Source: Pelagomonas calceolata (taxonomy: Eukaryota; Sar; Pelagophyceae; Pelagomonadales; Pelagomonadaceae). From it: a DNA stretch of 64,000 nucleotides. The stretch covers positions 1,392,501-1,456,500 of the forward strand of contig CAKKNE010000002.1 in NCBI GenBank assembly GCA_918797485.1, read 5' to 3'. Positions 1 to 9,101 of the stretch are shown here, piece after piece. Numbering within the stretch: position 1 is the stretch's first letter; every line of letters starts with the position of its first letter. Under the pieces are notes generated by a model that saw nothing but the letters and a program-made list of their open reading frames with translations, ran no database searches and was not told the DNA's origin. Both the position numbers and the translations under genes were made by a program.

Positions 1-3000
1 TAGGACGAAGAGGAGGCAGCTTTTTGGGCCTCGGTCTTGGCGCGCCGGTTAGCGATGGCCTGCTCGAAGGGCGACGGCCCCGGCGTCCTGAAGGCGACCG
101 CTGGGTCCTGCAACGAGGAGCTCGACGCCGACGGCGCCGCCGCCGGCGCGAAGGCGTCGCCTTGGACAGCAAAGGGGTCCGAGCTCACGCTCGGAGCCGA
201 CGGCGGCTGGCCGAACGGGTCGGAGAATCCCGAGCCCTTCGACGAGATCGAGGGGGCGGCCGGTGCCGCGAAGGGGTCCGCGCCCCTGGAAAATGACGAA
301 GCCACGCTTGGAGCCTTGGGCGCGCCGTCGAAGGACGACGCAACGGAGGACACCGACGGCGGCGCGGGCGGCGCGCCGAAGGGGTCGGGCGTCGCCGGCG
401 CCGGCGGCACGGAGCCGCTCCGTCGCTGCGGCTTGGCCTGGGCCGGCGAGGCCTTGGGCTCCGTCGACGAGCTCCTCCGGGTCCCGTCGCCCTTGGCTGC
501 AAAGCGGCTCCGCGCCGCCGGCGGCTGTGCTGGCCTTACGAGGCCCGGGCCCGACGTACTCGACGCGACGGACGGCACCGAGGCCGTACCGAAGGGGTCC
601 GAGAAGGCGCTCGAGGTCGAGGGCGCCGGCGCCGGCGCCGACCACTCCGCCTGGAGGCGCCGCGCCATCTCCTCGTCGGTCTCCTTGGGCTTTGACGCCT
701 TAGGGGGCGGCTTCGGAGGTTCTTCCTCCTCGTCGGACGACGCCTCGGAGCTACCCTCCTCGGAGGACGACGAGGACTCGGCCGGCTTCGGCGAGAGGAC
801 CGTGCGCACGGAAGGCTTCGGCGCCGACTCGGCCGTCGCGTCGGAAGGAGCCGACCGCCGCGGTCGCAACGACGCCGGCGGCGACGCGCCGGAGCCGGAG
901 AGGCGCCGCACGGTAGCCGAGACGTCATCCACGCGCAGCGCGAGCGCACTGTAGTCGTCGTGAGCCTTGGAGGCCTTGTGGTCCGCACCGCGCGCGCCGG
1001 CCGCCGCTTCGCGCGCCGCTCTTTCCAGGGCCGCTACCTTTCGTTCCAAGTCGGCGCATCGCTGCCGCGCGTCGTCGTCGACGTTCGTGCCCCGCGTCGG
1101 CGACTCCGCGTAGCGCCGGAGCGACTCGCGGCCCGGCGTCGACGGCGGCTCCGTCGCCGACTCCTCGAGGGCCGCCACGCGATCGCGCACGGCGTCGACG
1201 CGCTTCGGGATGGCGTCGGCGATCTCGCGCGCGGCCTCGGCGGCGTCCGCGGCCTGGGAGGCCCGCGCGGCGCCCTCGTCGACGCGACGGCCGAACGACG
1301 CCAGGTTCGTCTCGAGCGCGTCTCTCGCGTCGCCCAGCGCCGACTCGAGCTCGCGGCCGCGGTCGCGCGCCGCGCGCTCGTTGTCGTCCAGGGCCTGCTT
1401 GAGCGCCTGGAGCTTCTCCTCGCACGTCGCCAGGCGCTGCGGGGCCAGCTCGCCCAGCGCCGCCCGGTACGACGTCGAGGCCTCCTCGAGGCGCCCGACG
1501 CGCTGGACCACATCTCTTTGAAGTTCGGCGGCCGCGTCCAGCGCGGCCAGGTGCTCGAAGGCCTCCGACGCGTCGCCGCGCTGCCACGTCTCCAGGGCGT
1601 CCAGCCGCGCGCGGTCCGTCGCGCTCCGCCGCTCCGCGTCCCGGAACCGGCCGACCTTCGCGTCCAAAGCGTCGACGCGCGCGTCGACGCTCTCGACCTT
1701 GCCGGCGAGCTCGCCCGCGCGCTTGACGGCCGGCGCCTCCTCGGCGAAGGCCCGCGCCGTCGTCTTCGCCACGTCGAGCTTGCCCTCGATGGCGCCGATC
1801 GCGCGATCACATCTCGCTAAACCTCGTACTAAATCGGCGCGGTCGTCGCGCCAGTCGTCGGACCGCTGGTCGAGCGCGCCGTAGAGCTCCGTCCTCAACG
1901 AATCCAGGGACTTGTGCGTCGCCGCCCGCGCGTCGTCTAACGCGGCCCGCGCCGTTCTTGTAGCTTCGACCACTTGCCCGATCTTGTCGGCGCACTCGGC
2001 GCGCACCGTCTCCAATTGCTGCTCGAGCTTTTTCTGGGCGAGCCGCGCGTCGCGCAGATCGGCCTCCCGCGCGCGTTTCAGCTCGTCTACTTCATTTCGC
2101 GCGCTGTCGACGTCCCCCACCAACTTGGCCACAGCTTTATCGACGGCCTTGGCCGCGCGGTCGTCGTCTCCATAAGATCCGGAGGAACCTCCCCCCAACG
2201 CCGCCGCGCGGCTGTCCAACGTGTTCTCGAGCTGGCGCCGCGCGTCCATGAGCGCCTCGGACGCCTCCGCTCGTAAAGAGCTGCCCAACGATTTCGAAAG
2301 TTTGTCCTCGAGTTTTGATTCCGCGGCCGCGAAGGCCTGCTGCACCGCGGCCTGGACGGCGCTTTCCACGGCCGCCGGCGCCGCGCGCGCCGCGGCCATG
2401 TCGTCGCCGCCCAACGACTCGCCGCTTCGCAACCGCAACGCGGCGACCTGCCGCCTCAAGTCCTCGAGCTCGTGCTCCATGGCCGACTGGCCCGCCGCGA
2501 CGGCGCCCTGCGCGGCAGCTTGCGCCTGCCTTCTCGCTGCATCTAAGACGCCCTTGACCTCGGCCTGCGTCGCGCTGCGCTTGTTGCTCTCGGTGATGCG
2601 CCGCTGCGACGCCTCGAGGCCGGCCTGCGTCGCCGCGGCCTTCTCCAAAGCAGCATCCACCCTGGACCGCCACTGCTCCGCGTCGGCCTGCCAGGCCAGC
2701 ATCTTCGACGCGTGGCCTCTTCTGGCATGCACTTCTCTCGCAAGAGCATCTACGGTAGCTTCCCTCGAGCGCCGCGCCGTCGCGGCCGCCGTCTCCGACG
2801 CGCGTAGAGTGGCGACTTCGTCTTCGAGCCGCTGCAGCGCATTGTCTCCCCCTTGCACATTTCCCACGTTCCACCTTGCTAACGCCCGAGCGACACTTCG
2901 CTCGATGGCGTCGTCATCGATAAAAGTTTCGACGGACTCGCTCGGCACTGGTCTTTTATCCCTCTCTTCAAAGGCGTCCCAGGACTGGCGCTCCGCCGAC

Positions 3001-3134
3001 CGTCGCACGGATTCCGCGGGGCGCGCGGGGCTGTAGCGCGTCGATAAAGCGTTGAGGTTGGCGTTCGTGCGCTCGATGATGCCGCTCAGTTGCTGCTCCC
3101 ACTGCTGGTGGCTGAGCGAGGCGGCGGCGCTCAT
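1..3134 (-). CDS. Long coiled-coil protein with DPF-repeat tail (C-terminus beyond left edge)
   Basis: I do not recognise a named family. The frame is open from the ATG at 3134 to the left edge, so at least 1,044 residues are coded and the end lies outside the window. The first ~800 residues are rich in Ala, Arg, Glu and Asp with heptad-like spacing, suggesting a long coiled coil. The visible tail is low-complexity Ser/Pro/Ala and carries five DPF tripeptides (coding near 594, 382, 274, 216 and 174) after an acidic helix DEEMARRLQAEW. DPF repeats are known ligands of AP-2 appendage domains, so an endocytic scaffold is possible (inference); no EH domain is visible here. It is transcribed divergently from the gene at 3436. 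The frame is secure; the function is not. Confidence 0.75.
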   Translation of the reverse strand, partial: MSAAASLSHQQWEQQLSGIIERTNANLNALSTRYSPARPAESVRRSAERQSWDAFEERDKRPVPSESVETFIDDDAIERSVARALARWNVGNVQGGDNALQRLEDEVATLRASETAAATARRSREATVDALAREVHARRGHASKMLAWQADAEQWRSRVDAALEKAAATQAGLEASQRRITESNKRSATQAEVKGVLDAARRQAQAAAQGAVAAGQSAMEHELEDLRRQVAALRLRSGESLGGDDMAAARAAPAAVESAVQAAVQQAFAAAESKLEDKLSKSLGSSLRAEASEALMDARRQLENTLDSRAAALGGGSSGSYGDDDRAAKAVDKAVAKLVGDVDSARNEVDELKRAREADLRDARLAQKKLEQQLETVRAECADKIGQVVEATRTARAALDDARAATHKSLDSLRTELYGALDQRSDDWRDDRADLVRGLARCDRAIGAIEGKLDVAKTTARAFAEEAPAVKRAGELAGKVESVDARVDALDAKVGRFRDAERRSATDRARLDALETWQRGDASEAFEHLAALDAAAELQRDVVQRVGRLEEASTSYRAALGELAPQRLATCEEKLQALKQALDDNERAARDRGRELESALGDARDALETNLASFGRRVDEGAARASQAADAAEAAREIADAIPKRVDAVRDRVAALEESATEPPSTPGRESLRRYAESPTRGTNVDDDARQRCADLERKVAALERAAREAAAGARGADHKASKAHDDYSALALRVDDVSATVRRLSGSGASPPASLRPRRSAPSDATAESAPKPSVRTVLSPKPAESSSSSEEGSSEASSDEEEEPPKPPPKASKPKETDEEMARRLQAEWSAPAPAPSTSSAFSDPFGTASVPSVASSTSGPGLVRPAQPPAARSRFAAKGDGTRRSSSTEPKASPAQAKPQRRSGSVPPAPATPDPFGAPPAPPSVSSVASSFDGAPKAPSVASSFSRGADPFAAPAAPSISSKGSGFSDPFGQPPSAPSVSSDPFAVQGDAFAPAAAPSASSSSLQDPAVAFRTPGPSPFEQAIANRRAKTEAQKAASSSS

Positions 3135-3435
3135 TTTTGGGCGTGCGGGCAGCTTTTGCGGCTTATGTGGAGTCGTGTGGTGTGCGCCGCACCAGCCTTC
3201 AGCCCGCAGGGCGCCCTAAATTTGGCGTCTCCGCACCAACTGCTGTTGTTTTTTGGCATGCAATTCGGGCGCTGGTGGTGGGCGCGCAGGAATACGAATC
3301 GCGGTCGTCCTAGAGGTCTGGCGTGGTGCCGGGAACTGTGTTGGTTTTTTTAATTTTTGCGCGGGTTGTCCGACCCGAATTTACACATGTTGCAAGGATG
3401 GGCAGCCCATCGCATTGCCTCAGGCGGACAAAGCG
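3135..3435. other. Divergent intergenic region, no recognised element
   Basis: About 300 bp between two divergent start codons. I see neither the GTAAGACACTAG-type motif nor a clear TATA box. An in-frame upstream start for the plus-strand gene exists at 3253, so part of this stretch could be coding. Confidence 0.5.
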
Positions 3436-5295
3436 ATGGAGGATTACGTCTCGCGCCATCATCAAGACGTGCTGCGGAAGGCTGAGGCGGGCGACGCAGA
3501 TGCACAGGCGACATTGGGATCATTTTTTTTCAATGGGGTGCCCGAAGCTGGCCTCGAGCCGTACTTTGAGCTGGCAGCGAGGTGGCTTTCAAAAGCAGCT
3601 GGGGCACACCACATTCAAGCGCAGGCCCTCTTGGGTGTGCTGTACCTCCGCGGTAACGGTGTCCCCCAAAACGAGCGCCGTGCCGCGAAATGGTTGCAAC
3701 AAGCGGCGGATGCGGGCGATGCGGCGGCGCAAAGTCAATACGGAGCATTGCTCTATACAGGGCAGGGAGTCGATAAAGATGATGCGCGCGGCGTGTCGTA
3801 CTGGCAGAAGGCTGTGGCGCAGGACCACCTGCCAGCGATGGTGAGCCTAGGCGTGGCCCTTCACAAAGGCGAGGGTGTGAAGCAGAACAAGACCAAGGCT
3901 CTTGCGCTCATGTCGGCCGCCGCGCGCCAGGGTGATGAACATGCCGTAATGATCCTGGCTAAATGGGATTTGGAGGCGGCAGCGGAAGCGGAAAAGACTA
4001 AAATAGAGGCGGCGGCGGAGGAATCCCGGCGGCGCACGGACGAGTTTCTCTTTTCCACTGGCGTCGCCGGCGCGGCCGCGGACAAGCTCCGCTCGCTCGC
4101 GCCGGACCACCAGGCGCGGCTCCGCCGCCGCCTCGTGATCAGCGTCGCCGCGGGCGCGAGCGCCGCCGACCTCGAAGTCATGATAATGAGGGCCGACGAC
4201 CACCAGTACGCGGCGATGGCGTCGGAACTCGCGGCCCTGGACCCGTCGCTGCGGCCCGTGGCCAAACGCCTTGCGCTGACGTCGGCGGCGGTGTGGTCCC
4301 TGTCGACGCTGGATTCGCTGCAGCAGGAGGGCCTCGCGTGCCGCTTCGCCGAACCGGGCCTCCTCGCCGACATCGTCGATCTCGATGACTTCATCGCCCG
4401 GGCTTTTGCGACGGAGAAGACGTTTGAAATTCTGTTGCGCGCAAGCGTGTCGTTCATGGAGCCGGATCTCGTCAACTATATTCAAGGCCTCCCCTTCGAC
4501 CTGTCGCGGAGTTGCGTCAAGGAGCTCCGGGCCCTCGACGAGCAGAAGCAGCGTGGGGTGGCGGACACGCTGGCGACCGTAGACTTGCGCGACATTGACG
4601 ACCCGTCTGCCTACGTCCTCGAGTGCCTTGACTTGTCGAAGCGGCTGGATGAGGACGCGGCGGAGCTGGCAAAAAAGGAGGCAGCGGCGGAGCGAGCGGC
4701 GGCGGAGCTGCTGCGCGAGGAAGAAGATGAGGCTGCGGCGGCGCGGGCCAAGCGCGCCAAGAAAAAGAAAGCCAAGAAGAAGCGGCGCGGTGCGGCGACG
4801 GCGACGGCGCCCGACGAGTCCAAGGTCGAGGTCGCGCCGGCGGCCGAAGAGAATAAGGTCGAGGAGGAGGACCAGGCCTCGCTGGACCTCGCGCAGCGGC
4901 TCACGCTCGAAGACGCGCCGCCGCCGCCACCACCGCCCGGAAAGGTGCTCGTCGACGAAATTCTCGACGATGCCGCTGCTCGCGCGGCCGCGCTCGAGAC
5001 GTCCCTGACGGCGCACCAAGCGGAGCTCAAGCGGCTCAAGGCCGTTCTGAAGGAGCGGGGCGTGCCGGACGGCTACCTTTGTCCCATCTCGCTCGAGGTG
5101 ATGGAAGATCCAGTGATCGCGGCCGACGGCCACTCCTACGAGCGATCGGACATCGAGGCTTGGTTCAACCGCGGCAACGACACGTCGCCCAAGACGGGCG
5201 GCGCGCTGCCGCACCAGTTCCTGACGCCGAACCACAACCTGAGGAGCGCGATCCAGGACTTCCTCGCGGAGGTCCGACAGTTCGCGGACATGTGA
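3436..5295 (+). CDS. Sel1-repeat protein with C-terminal U-box (putative E3 ubiquitin ligase)
   Basis: Residues ~20-170 hold four to five Sel1-like helical repeats (for example AKWLQQAADAGDAAAQSQYG), a scaffold for protein-protein contacts. A central helical part follows, then a Lys/Arg- and Glu-rich segment (~430-470) and a Pro run. Residues ~543-612 form a U-box: CPISLEVMEDPVIAADGHSY and the downstream LTPNHNLRSAIQDFL pattern are diagnostic. U-boxes recruit ubiquitin-charged E2 enzymes, so this is probably an E3 ligase whose substrate is bound through the Sel1 repeats (family knowledge; substrate unknown). I chose the ATG at 3436 because the repeats start soon after it; the frame is open to an ATG at 3253. 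It ends 25 bp from the convergent aminopeptidase gene. Confidence 0.88.
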   Translation: MEDYVSRHHQDVLRKAEAGDADAQATLGSFFFNGVPEAGLEPYFELAARWLSKAAGAHHIQAQALLGVLYLRGNGVPQNERRAAKWLQQAADAGDAAAQSQYGALLYTGQGVDKDDARGVSYWQKAVAQDHLPAMVSLGVALHKGEGVKQNKTKALALMSAAARQGDEHAVMILAKWDLEAAAEAEKTKIEAAAEESRRRTDEFLFSTGVAGAAADKLRSLAPDHQARLRRRLVISVAAGASAADLEVMIMRADDHQYAAMASELAALDPSLRPVAKRLALTSAAVWSLSTLDSLQQEGLACRFAEPGLLADIVDLDDFIARAFATEKTFEILLRASVSFMEPDLVNYIQGLPFDLSRSCVKELRALDEQKQRGVADTLATVDLRDIDDPSAYVLECLDLSKRLDEDAAELAKKEAAAERAAAELLREEEDEAAAARAKRAKKKKAKKKRRGAATATAPDESKVEVAPAAEENKVEEEDQASLDLAQRLTLEDAPPPPPPPGKVLVDEILDDAAARAAALETSLTAHQAELKRLKAVLKERGVPDGYLCPISLEVMEDPVIAADGHSYERSDIEAWFNRGNDTSPKTGGALPHQFLTPNHNLRSAIQDFLAEVRQFADM

Positions 5296-5320
5296 GTGTG
5301 ATAAGATACAAATGTAACAA

Positions 5321-7183
5321 TTAGAGCGGCTCCGTCTTCCGCACGAGCCAGTCGAGCGCCTGCCCCTCTAACAAGGGAGCCAGCTGCGCGCGCACGTCCG
5401 CGTGGTACGCGTCGACCCACTGTCTTTCGGCCGCGTCGAGCATTGTGACATCAATACAAGTCGCGTCGATGGGGATGAGTGTTAAATAAGAGAACTTGAG
5501 AAATGCCTTGCCGTCCGGCACCTTTGCTACCTCAGCCTTCTCAACGGCCAGTAAATTCTCGATGCGCACGCCGAAGCATTCAGCCTGGTAGTAGCCCGGC
5601 TCGTTACTCAACACCATGCCCGCCTTGATTATATTCGTGTTCCCGAAGCGCGGACTCACGGAGATGGGCCCCTCGTGCACATTTAAAGCAGCACCGACCC
5701 CATGCCCCGTGCCGTGGCCGTAATCCAAACCGCAGGCCCACAGGGCCTTCCGCGCAAACGCATCTAAGACGAACCCTATGGTACTCTCGGGGAAGATTGC
5801 TACGTCCAATCCGATGTGGCCCTTCAGAACAGCCGTAAATGCGCGCTTCTCTTCCTCGGTCGGTCTGCCAAAGTGCATCGTCCGCGTCGCGTCCGTCGTG
5901 CCGTCGGAATATTGGCCGCCCGAGTCCACTAAGAGTAGGGTGGAGGTCGTCACCGGCGAGTCGGACGGCGAACCATGAATCAGGGCGCCGTTGCCGCCCG
6001 CGCCTGCTATGGTTGGAAATGAAGGTTCGATGAACGTGGGATCTCGCGACCGCTCCTCTATCAATAGAGCGTCGACGTCGAGCTCCGACGTCGCCTCACC
6101 GCTCACGACCCGTTTTTCCAGCCGAGCAAAGGCCCGCGCAACGGCCGCGCCGTCCCTCACATGGGCCGCGCGCATCCCTCGTAACTCGCCCTCATTCTTC
6201 ACCGCCTTGAAATCGGCGACGGGGCACTGTTCATTAATACGGTTGGGCTCGGGAATCGCATCCACCACAGCCGCGGAGCACCTCGATGGATCGACGCAGA
6301 CCGTGGCTTCCGCCGCCGCGGCTCTCAAGAAAGGTAGCGCGCGGTCGTAGTCTCTTATATCCACACTCGCCGCTTGCAGCGCTTCATGTACGTCCTTTGG
6401 TACCTTAGCCTCGTCGACGAATAACGTCGCGGTGTCGTGGTCTATATAAGCGTACGCCAGAGCCACTGGATTGCAGGCCACGTCGCCGCCCCTCACATTG
6501 AACAGCCAGCAGACCTCATCTAACGCACTAATGACTAGACCCGAGGCGCCCAGCTCTTGAACGGCAGTGCGCACCCTCCCTAGCTTCGACTCAACACTTT
6601 CACCGGCGAACTCCAAAGGATGCAGCCGCAGCATCGACGAGGGCATCGCCGGCCGGTCGGCCCAGACCTTGTCGACGGGATTTTCGTCGAGGTGCCTCAC
6701 CTGAACGTGCTCCTCCAGCGACGAAGCGAAGCTTGATGCCGTCACGCGCGCGTCGATGCCGACCGTTTCTACTTCTGATGCTTCGTCGGTGCCGAACCAG
6801 GCCGCGATGCCGTCGACGCCCGGCGCGCCGGCCTTGACCAGTTCCCAGCCTTCCCCGAGTTGTTGGGAGGCTTGCAGCCAGTACCTCCCATCCGTCCAGC
6901 ACAATGCGCGGTCCTTGAGCACAACGGCCGTACCGGCACTTCCAGTGAAGCCGCTCGCGAAGGCCCTCCTCTCGAAACACGGCGCGACGTATTCGCTGAG
7001 GTGCGGGTCGTCGCTCGGGATGACAAACGCGTCCACATTATTCTTGTCGAGCTCTTCCCTCAAAGCGTCGAGTGTTTTTGTGGATCCGGCGCGCAGTCGT
7101 ACACTGCGCCTGGAGATGGAGCGGGCCGCCGCCAGGCCCCGGGCGCGGCAGGCGGCCGCCGTCAGCAGGTACATATATAGCAT
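5321..7183 (-). CDS. Xaa-Pro aminopeptidase P (M24B metallopeptidase)
   Basis: Removes N-terminal residues preceding proline using a dinuclear metal centre. A creatinase-like N-terminal domain is followed by the pita-bread catalytic domain. Metal ligands are visible in order: DSGGQYSDGTTDATRT (two Asp), GHGTGHGVGAALNVHEGP (His), NEPGYY (Glu) and GVRIENLL (Glu). Length, 620 aa, fits the family. The first in-frame ATG is at 7183 and another at 7174. The first ~25 residues are hydrophobic then Arg/Ser-rich (LTAAACRARGLAAARSISRR), suggesting organelle or secretory targeting (inference). TATATA-like sequence lies right at the start codons (7170-7188), which leaves the true start uncertain. Confidence 0.93.
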   Translation of the reverse strand: MLYMYLLTAAACRARGLAAARSISRRSVRLRAGSTKTLDALREELDKNNVDAFVIPSDDPHLSEYVAPCFERRAFASGFTGSAGTAVVLKDRALCWTDGRYWLQASQQLGEGWELVKAGAPGVDGIAAWFGTDEASEVETVGIDARVTASSFASSLEEHVQVRHLDENPVDKVWADRPAMPSSMLRLHPLEFAGESVESKLGRVRTAVQELGASGLVISALDEVCWLFNVRGGDVACNPVALAYAYIDHDTATLFVDEAKVPKDVHEALQAASVDIRDYDRALPFLRAAAAEATVCVDPSRCSAAVVDAIPEPNRINEQCPVADFKAVKNEGELRGMRAAHVRDGAAVARAFARLEKRVVSGEATSELDVDALLIEERSRDPTFIEPSFPTIAGAGGNGALIHGSPSDSPVTTSTLLLVDSGGQYSDGTTDATRTMHFGRPTEEEKRAFTAVLKGHIGLDVAIFPESTIGFVLDAFARKALWACGLDYGHGTGHGVGAALNVHEGPISVSPRFGNTNIIKAGMVLSNEPGYYQAECFGVRIENLLAVEKAEVAKVPDGKAFLKFSYLTLIPIDATCIDVTMLDAAERQWVDAYHADVRAQLAPLLEGQALDWLVRKTEPL

Positions 7184-7375
7184 ATATGCACGACAGCTCT
7201 CAACAAGCTGTCTGTCTGAGTGTGCTCTCTGTGCTCTGCGTGGCAGCAAATGCACGACCTGTTGACTGTGCGATCACTGCCGAGCGATTGGTTTAGAGGC
7301 TGCTTTCGCTGTGTGCTATCTATCCGCTGCAAGCACGTCGATGGCCGCGCCTTGCTTGGCAAGCGCTAGCGTCGT

Positions 7376-7387
7376 GTAAGACACTAG
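7376..7387 (+). promoter_or_regulatory. GTAAGACACTAG intergenic motif (exact core)
   Basis: Exact 12-base core preceded by GCTAGCG, in the ~380-bp divergent region between the aminopeptidase start and the glycosyltransferase start. Part of a recurring set found only 5' of genes in this window. Confidence 0.6.
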
Positions 7388-7564
7388 GAAGCAAAGCGTC
7401 CGCGCCACCACGGTATATATCCGAGACGAGCGCATTCACACACTGCAGGACAGTGCGTTACCATCCTGACGCCTTCAATTTTGGCATCGAGGGGTCATCT
7501 CTGGGCTTTGAAATTTGCCATTTAATCTGGAGTCAATTTGGGAGCGGTTTCAGCGGCCGCGATA

Positions 7565-9101
7565 ATGGCGCGAGGCCTCATACTCCTGTGGCTGGTCGCC
7601 GCCGCGACGGCCTCACAAAGGAGGAAGAACAAAAAGAAAGCTGATGCTGCCGCGGCGGGCCGGCCGCCGAGTATGACCCTCGACGCGCTCCCTCTCAAAT
7701 ACAAAGACGACGCCGTCGGCCGCTACGCGAAGACCTGGGCCACCGCGCACACGAACCGGAGCGGAATGGCCCACTTTTTGGAGCGCTTCGGCGCTATTGA
7801 TGTGGGTTGCACCTACGACGTCGAGAGTTCAGGTGAAGGCGCCAGCCTGCCGCGGCTCGTTTTCAAGTTCGCCGACGGCTCATCAACACGCGCGGAGCCC
7901 GGCTGGCCGGACCACTTCAAGACGCGGCCGGCCGTCTGCGAGTATGCGCGAGGGCCCCGCTTTGATTCGGACGCGGCGATGTTACTGGTGTCGTCGTCGA
8001 CGGACTATCTGTTTCGGCTGTGGCCGTTGTTCCTGAACAAGATCCTCTACGCTGCAGCTGCCAACCTACGCCTCTTCGTCTGGATCGGCGAGCTCCCCGC
8101 GGCGGCGACGCGGGCGACCGCCGCCGGATGCTACCTAAGCCAACCGAACCGAGCCAGGTTCGACCAGAAGCCCATGCTTATGCACGCTCAGCAAAGAAAG
8201 TTGGCCGACAGCTACACGACGGACTCTTACGACGTGAAAGACGTCACGCGCGTGAGCAATCATCACGTGATGCGCGGTGCGGAAATCAACCCGGTCCTGC
8301 GCCTGCTCGACGGCGTGGAGGCTCCGCGCCATGTGAAGAGTCTCCACGCAGGTCAAGATGCCCGCGACGCTAGCGGTGCTCGCCCACCCTTCAGTAAGAG
8401 GCGTGTACTACGTCGACTTGGATAGCGTCGCGCAGCTCCCCTTCAATTTGACGAATGTAAAACGGACGCACGGGCAGTACGCCGACGTTGTTTTCAAGTG
8501 GACAAAAAAATTAGGACCAGCTACGTTACGGTGGAAGGTCATGGGTTCCAGATTTTATGTGCGGGACACTCAGTTTGGGCGTCGCTTCTTCGAGCGATGG
8601 TTCGATAATCGTTGTTCGTTCAAGGACCAGTATTCGTTGTGGCACACGATCCTGGAGCTTTCTGCGGAAGCCGGGTGCGTCGATTATAAGGGCGAGATCT
8701 GGGAGCGCCACTCCTACGATTCGGTAAGACACATGAAGCCTAGTATGGCGGGCGCCGAGCTGCAGCTGACGTGCGATGTGATCCATGGGAAGTGCCCTAC
8801 GTTTAAATACGGGAACGAGGGGCCCTCCCATCCTTGCGTTTACGACGACGTGCCCGACGTCCTGGACAACGTGTTGCACCACGCGATCCCGCCCGACGGG
8901 CCGGGCCTGCGCGAGGTGACTTATGGTGGGAAGACGCTGGTCGTGGAGAACACGTGCTTCTACGCGGGGAACCGGGCGCGCATCGACGATCAACGCGACC
9001 AGAAACGAGGCCTCTGCAAGTACGCGGGCAGCTGGCGCGAGTACCTCGAGAAGCTCGGCGTCGTGGGGAGGGATACTTCGGTTCATCCGTGGGGGGACTA
9101 A
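7565..9101 (+). CDS. Putative secreted/Golgi glycosyltransferase (DxD type), one intron
   Basis: Starts with a signal peptide or signal anchor (MARGLILLWLVAAATASQ) and a basic stretch. The second half contains GVYYVDLDSV, the DxD-type sugar-nucleotide/Mn site of GT-A glycosyltransferases, and a conserved FxxRWF..CSFKDQYSLWH region typical of such enzymes. Donor and acceptor sugars cannot be read. The frame changes between 8294 and 8352. An intron 8294-8351 (58 nt, GT-AG) restores it, giving exons 7565-8293 and 8352-9101 (492 aa). The intron ends TCTCCACGCAG, resembling the introner end, and contains TCGACGGCGTGGAGG, close to the introner core. Donors at 8315 or 8333 would also keep frame. A sequencing or mutational frameshift is the alternative. 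Confidence 0.72.
8294..8351 (+). mobile_element. Probable decayed introner intron in glycosyltransferase gene
   Basis: The reading frame must shift here. The 3' end TCTCCACGCAG matches the introner terminus TTTCCACACAG at 9 of 11 positions, and 8306-8320 matches the introner core TCGATGGCGTGGAGG at 14 of 15. First eight bases (GTCCTGCG) and the eight after the acceptor (GTCAAGAT) agree at 4 of 8. The donor choice is uncertain (8294, 8315 or 8333). Confidence 0.55.

Noticed and set aside
37-954. Long plus-strand ORFs over the first 3 kb
   Set aside because: They are shadows of the minus-strand frame, which is open for more than 1,044 codons and has sensible composition with repeated DPF motifs.
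3847-5235. 462-aa minus-strand ORF opposite the Sel1/U-box gene
   Set aside because: Arg/Leu-rich mirror of a gene with clear Sel1 and U-box motifs; GC-rich codons keep the opposite frame open.
8333-8351. 19-nt GT-AG intron as the main call in the glycosyltransferase gene
   Set aside because: It keeps frame and has a 6/8 octamer match, but the upstream 8306-8320 stretch matches the introner core, so a 58-nt intron is more plausible; kept as an alternative in the findings.
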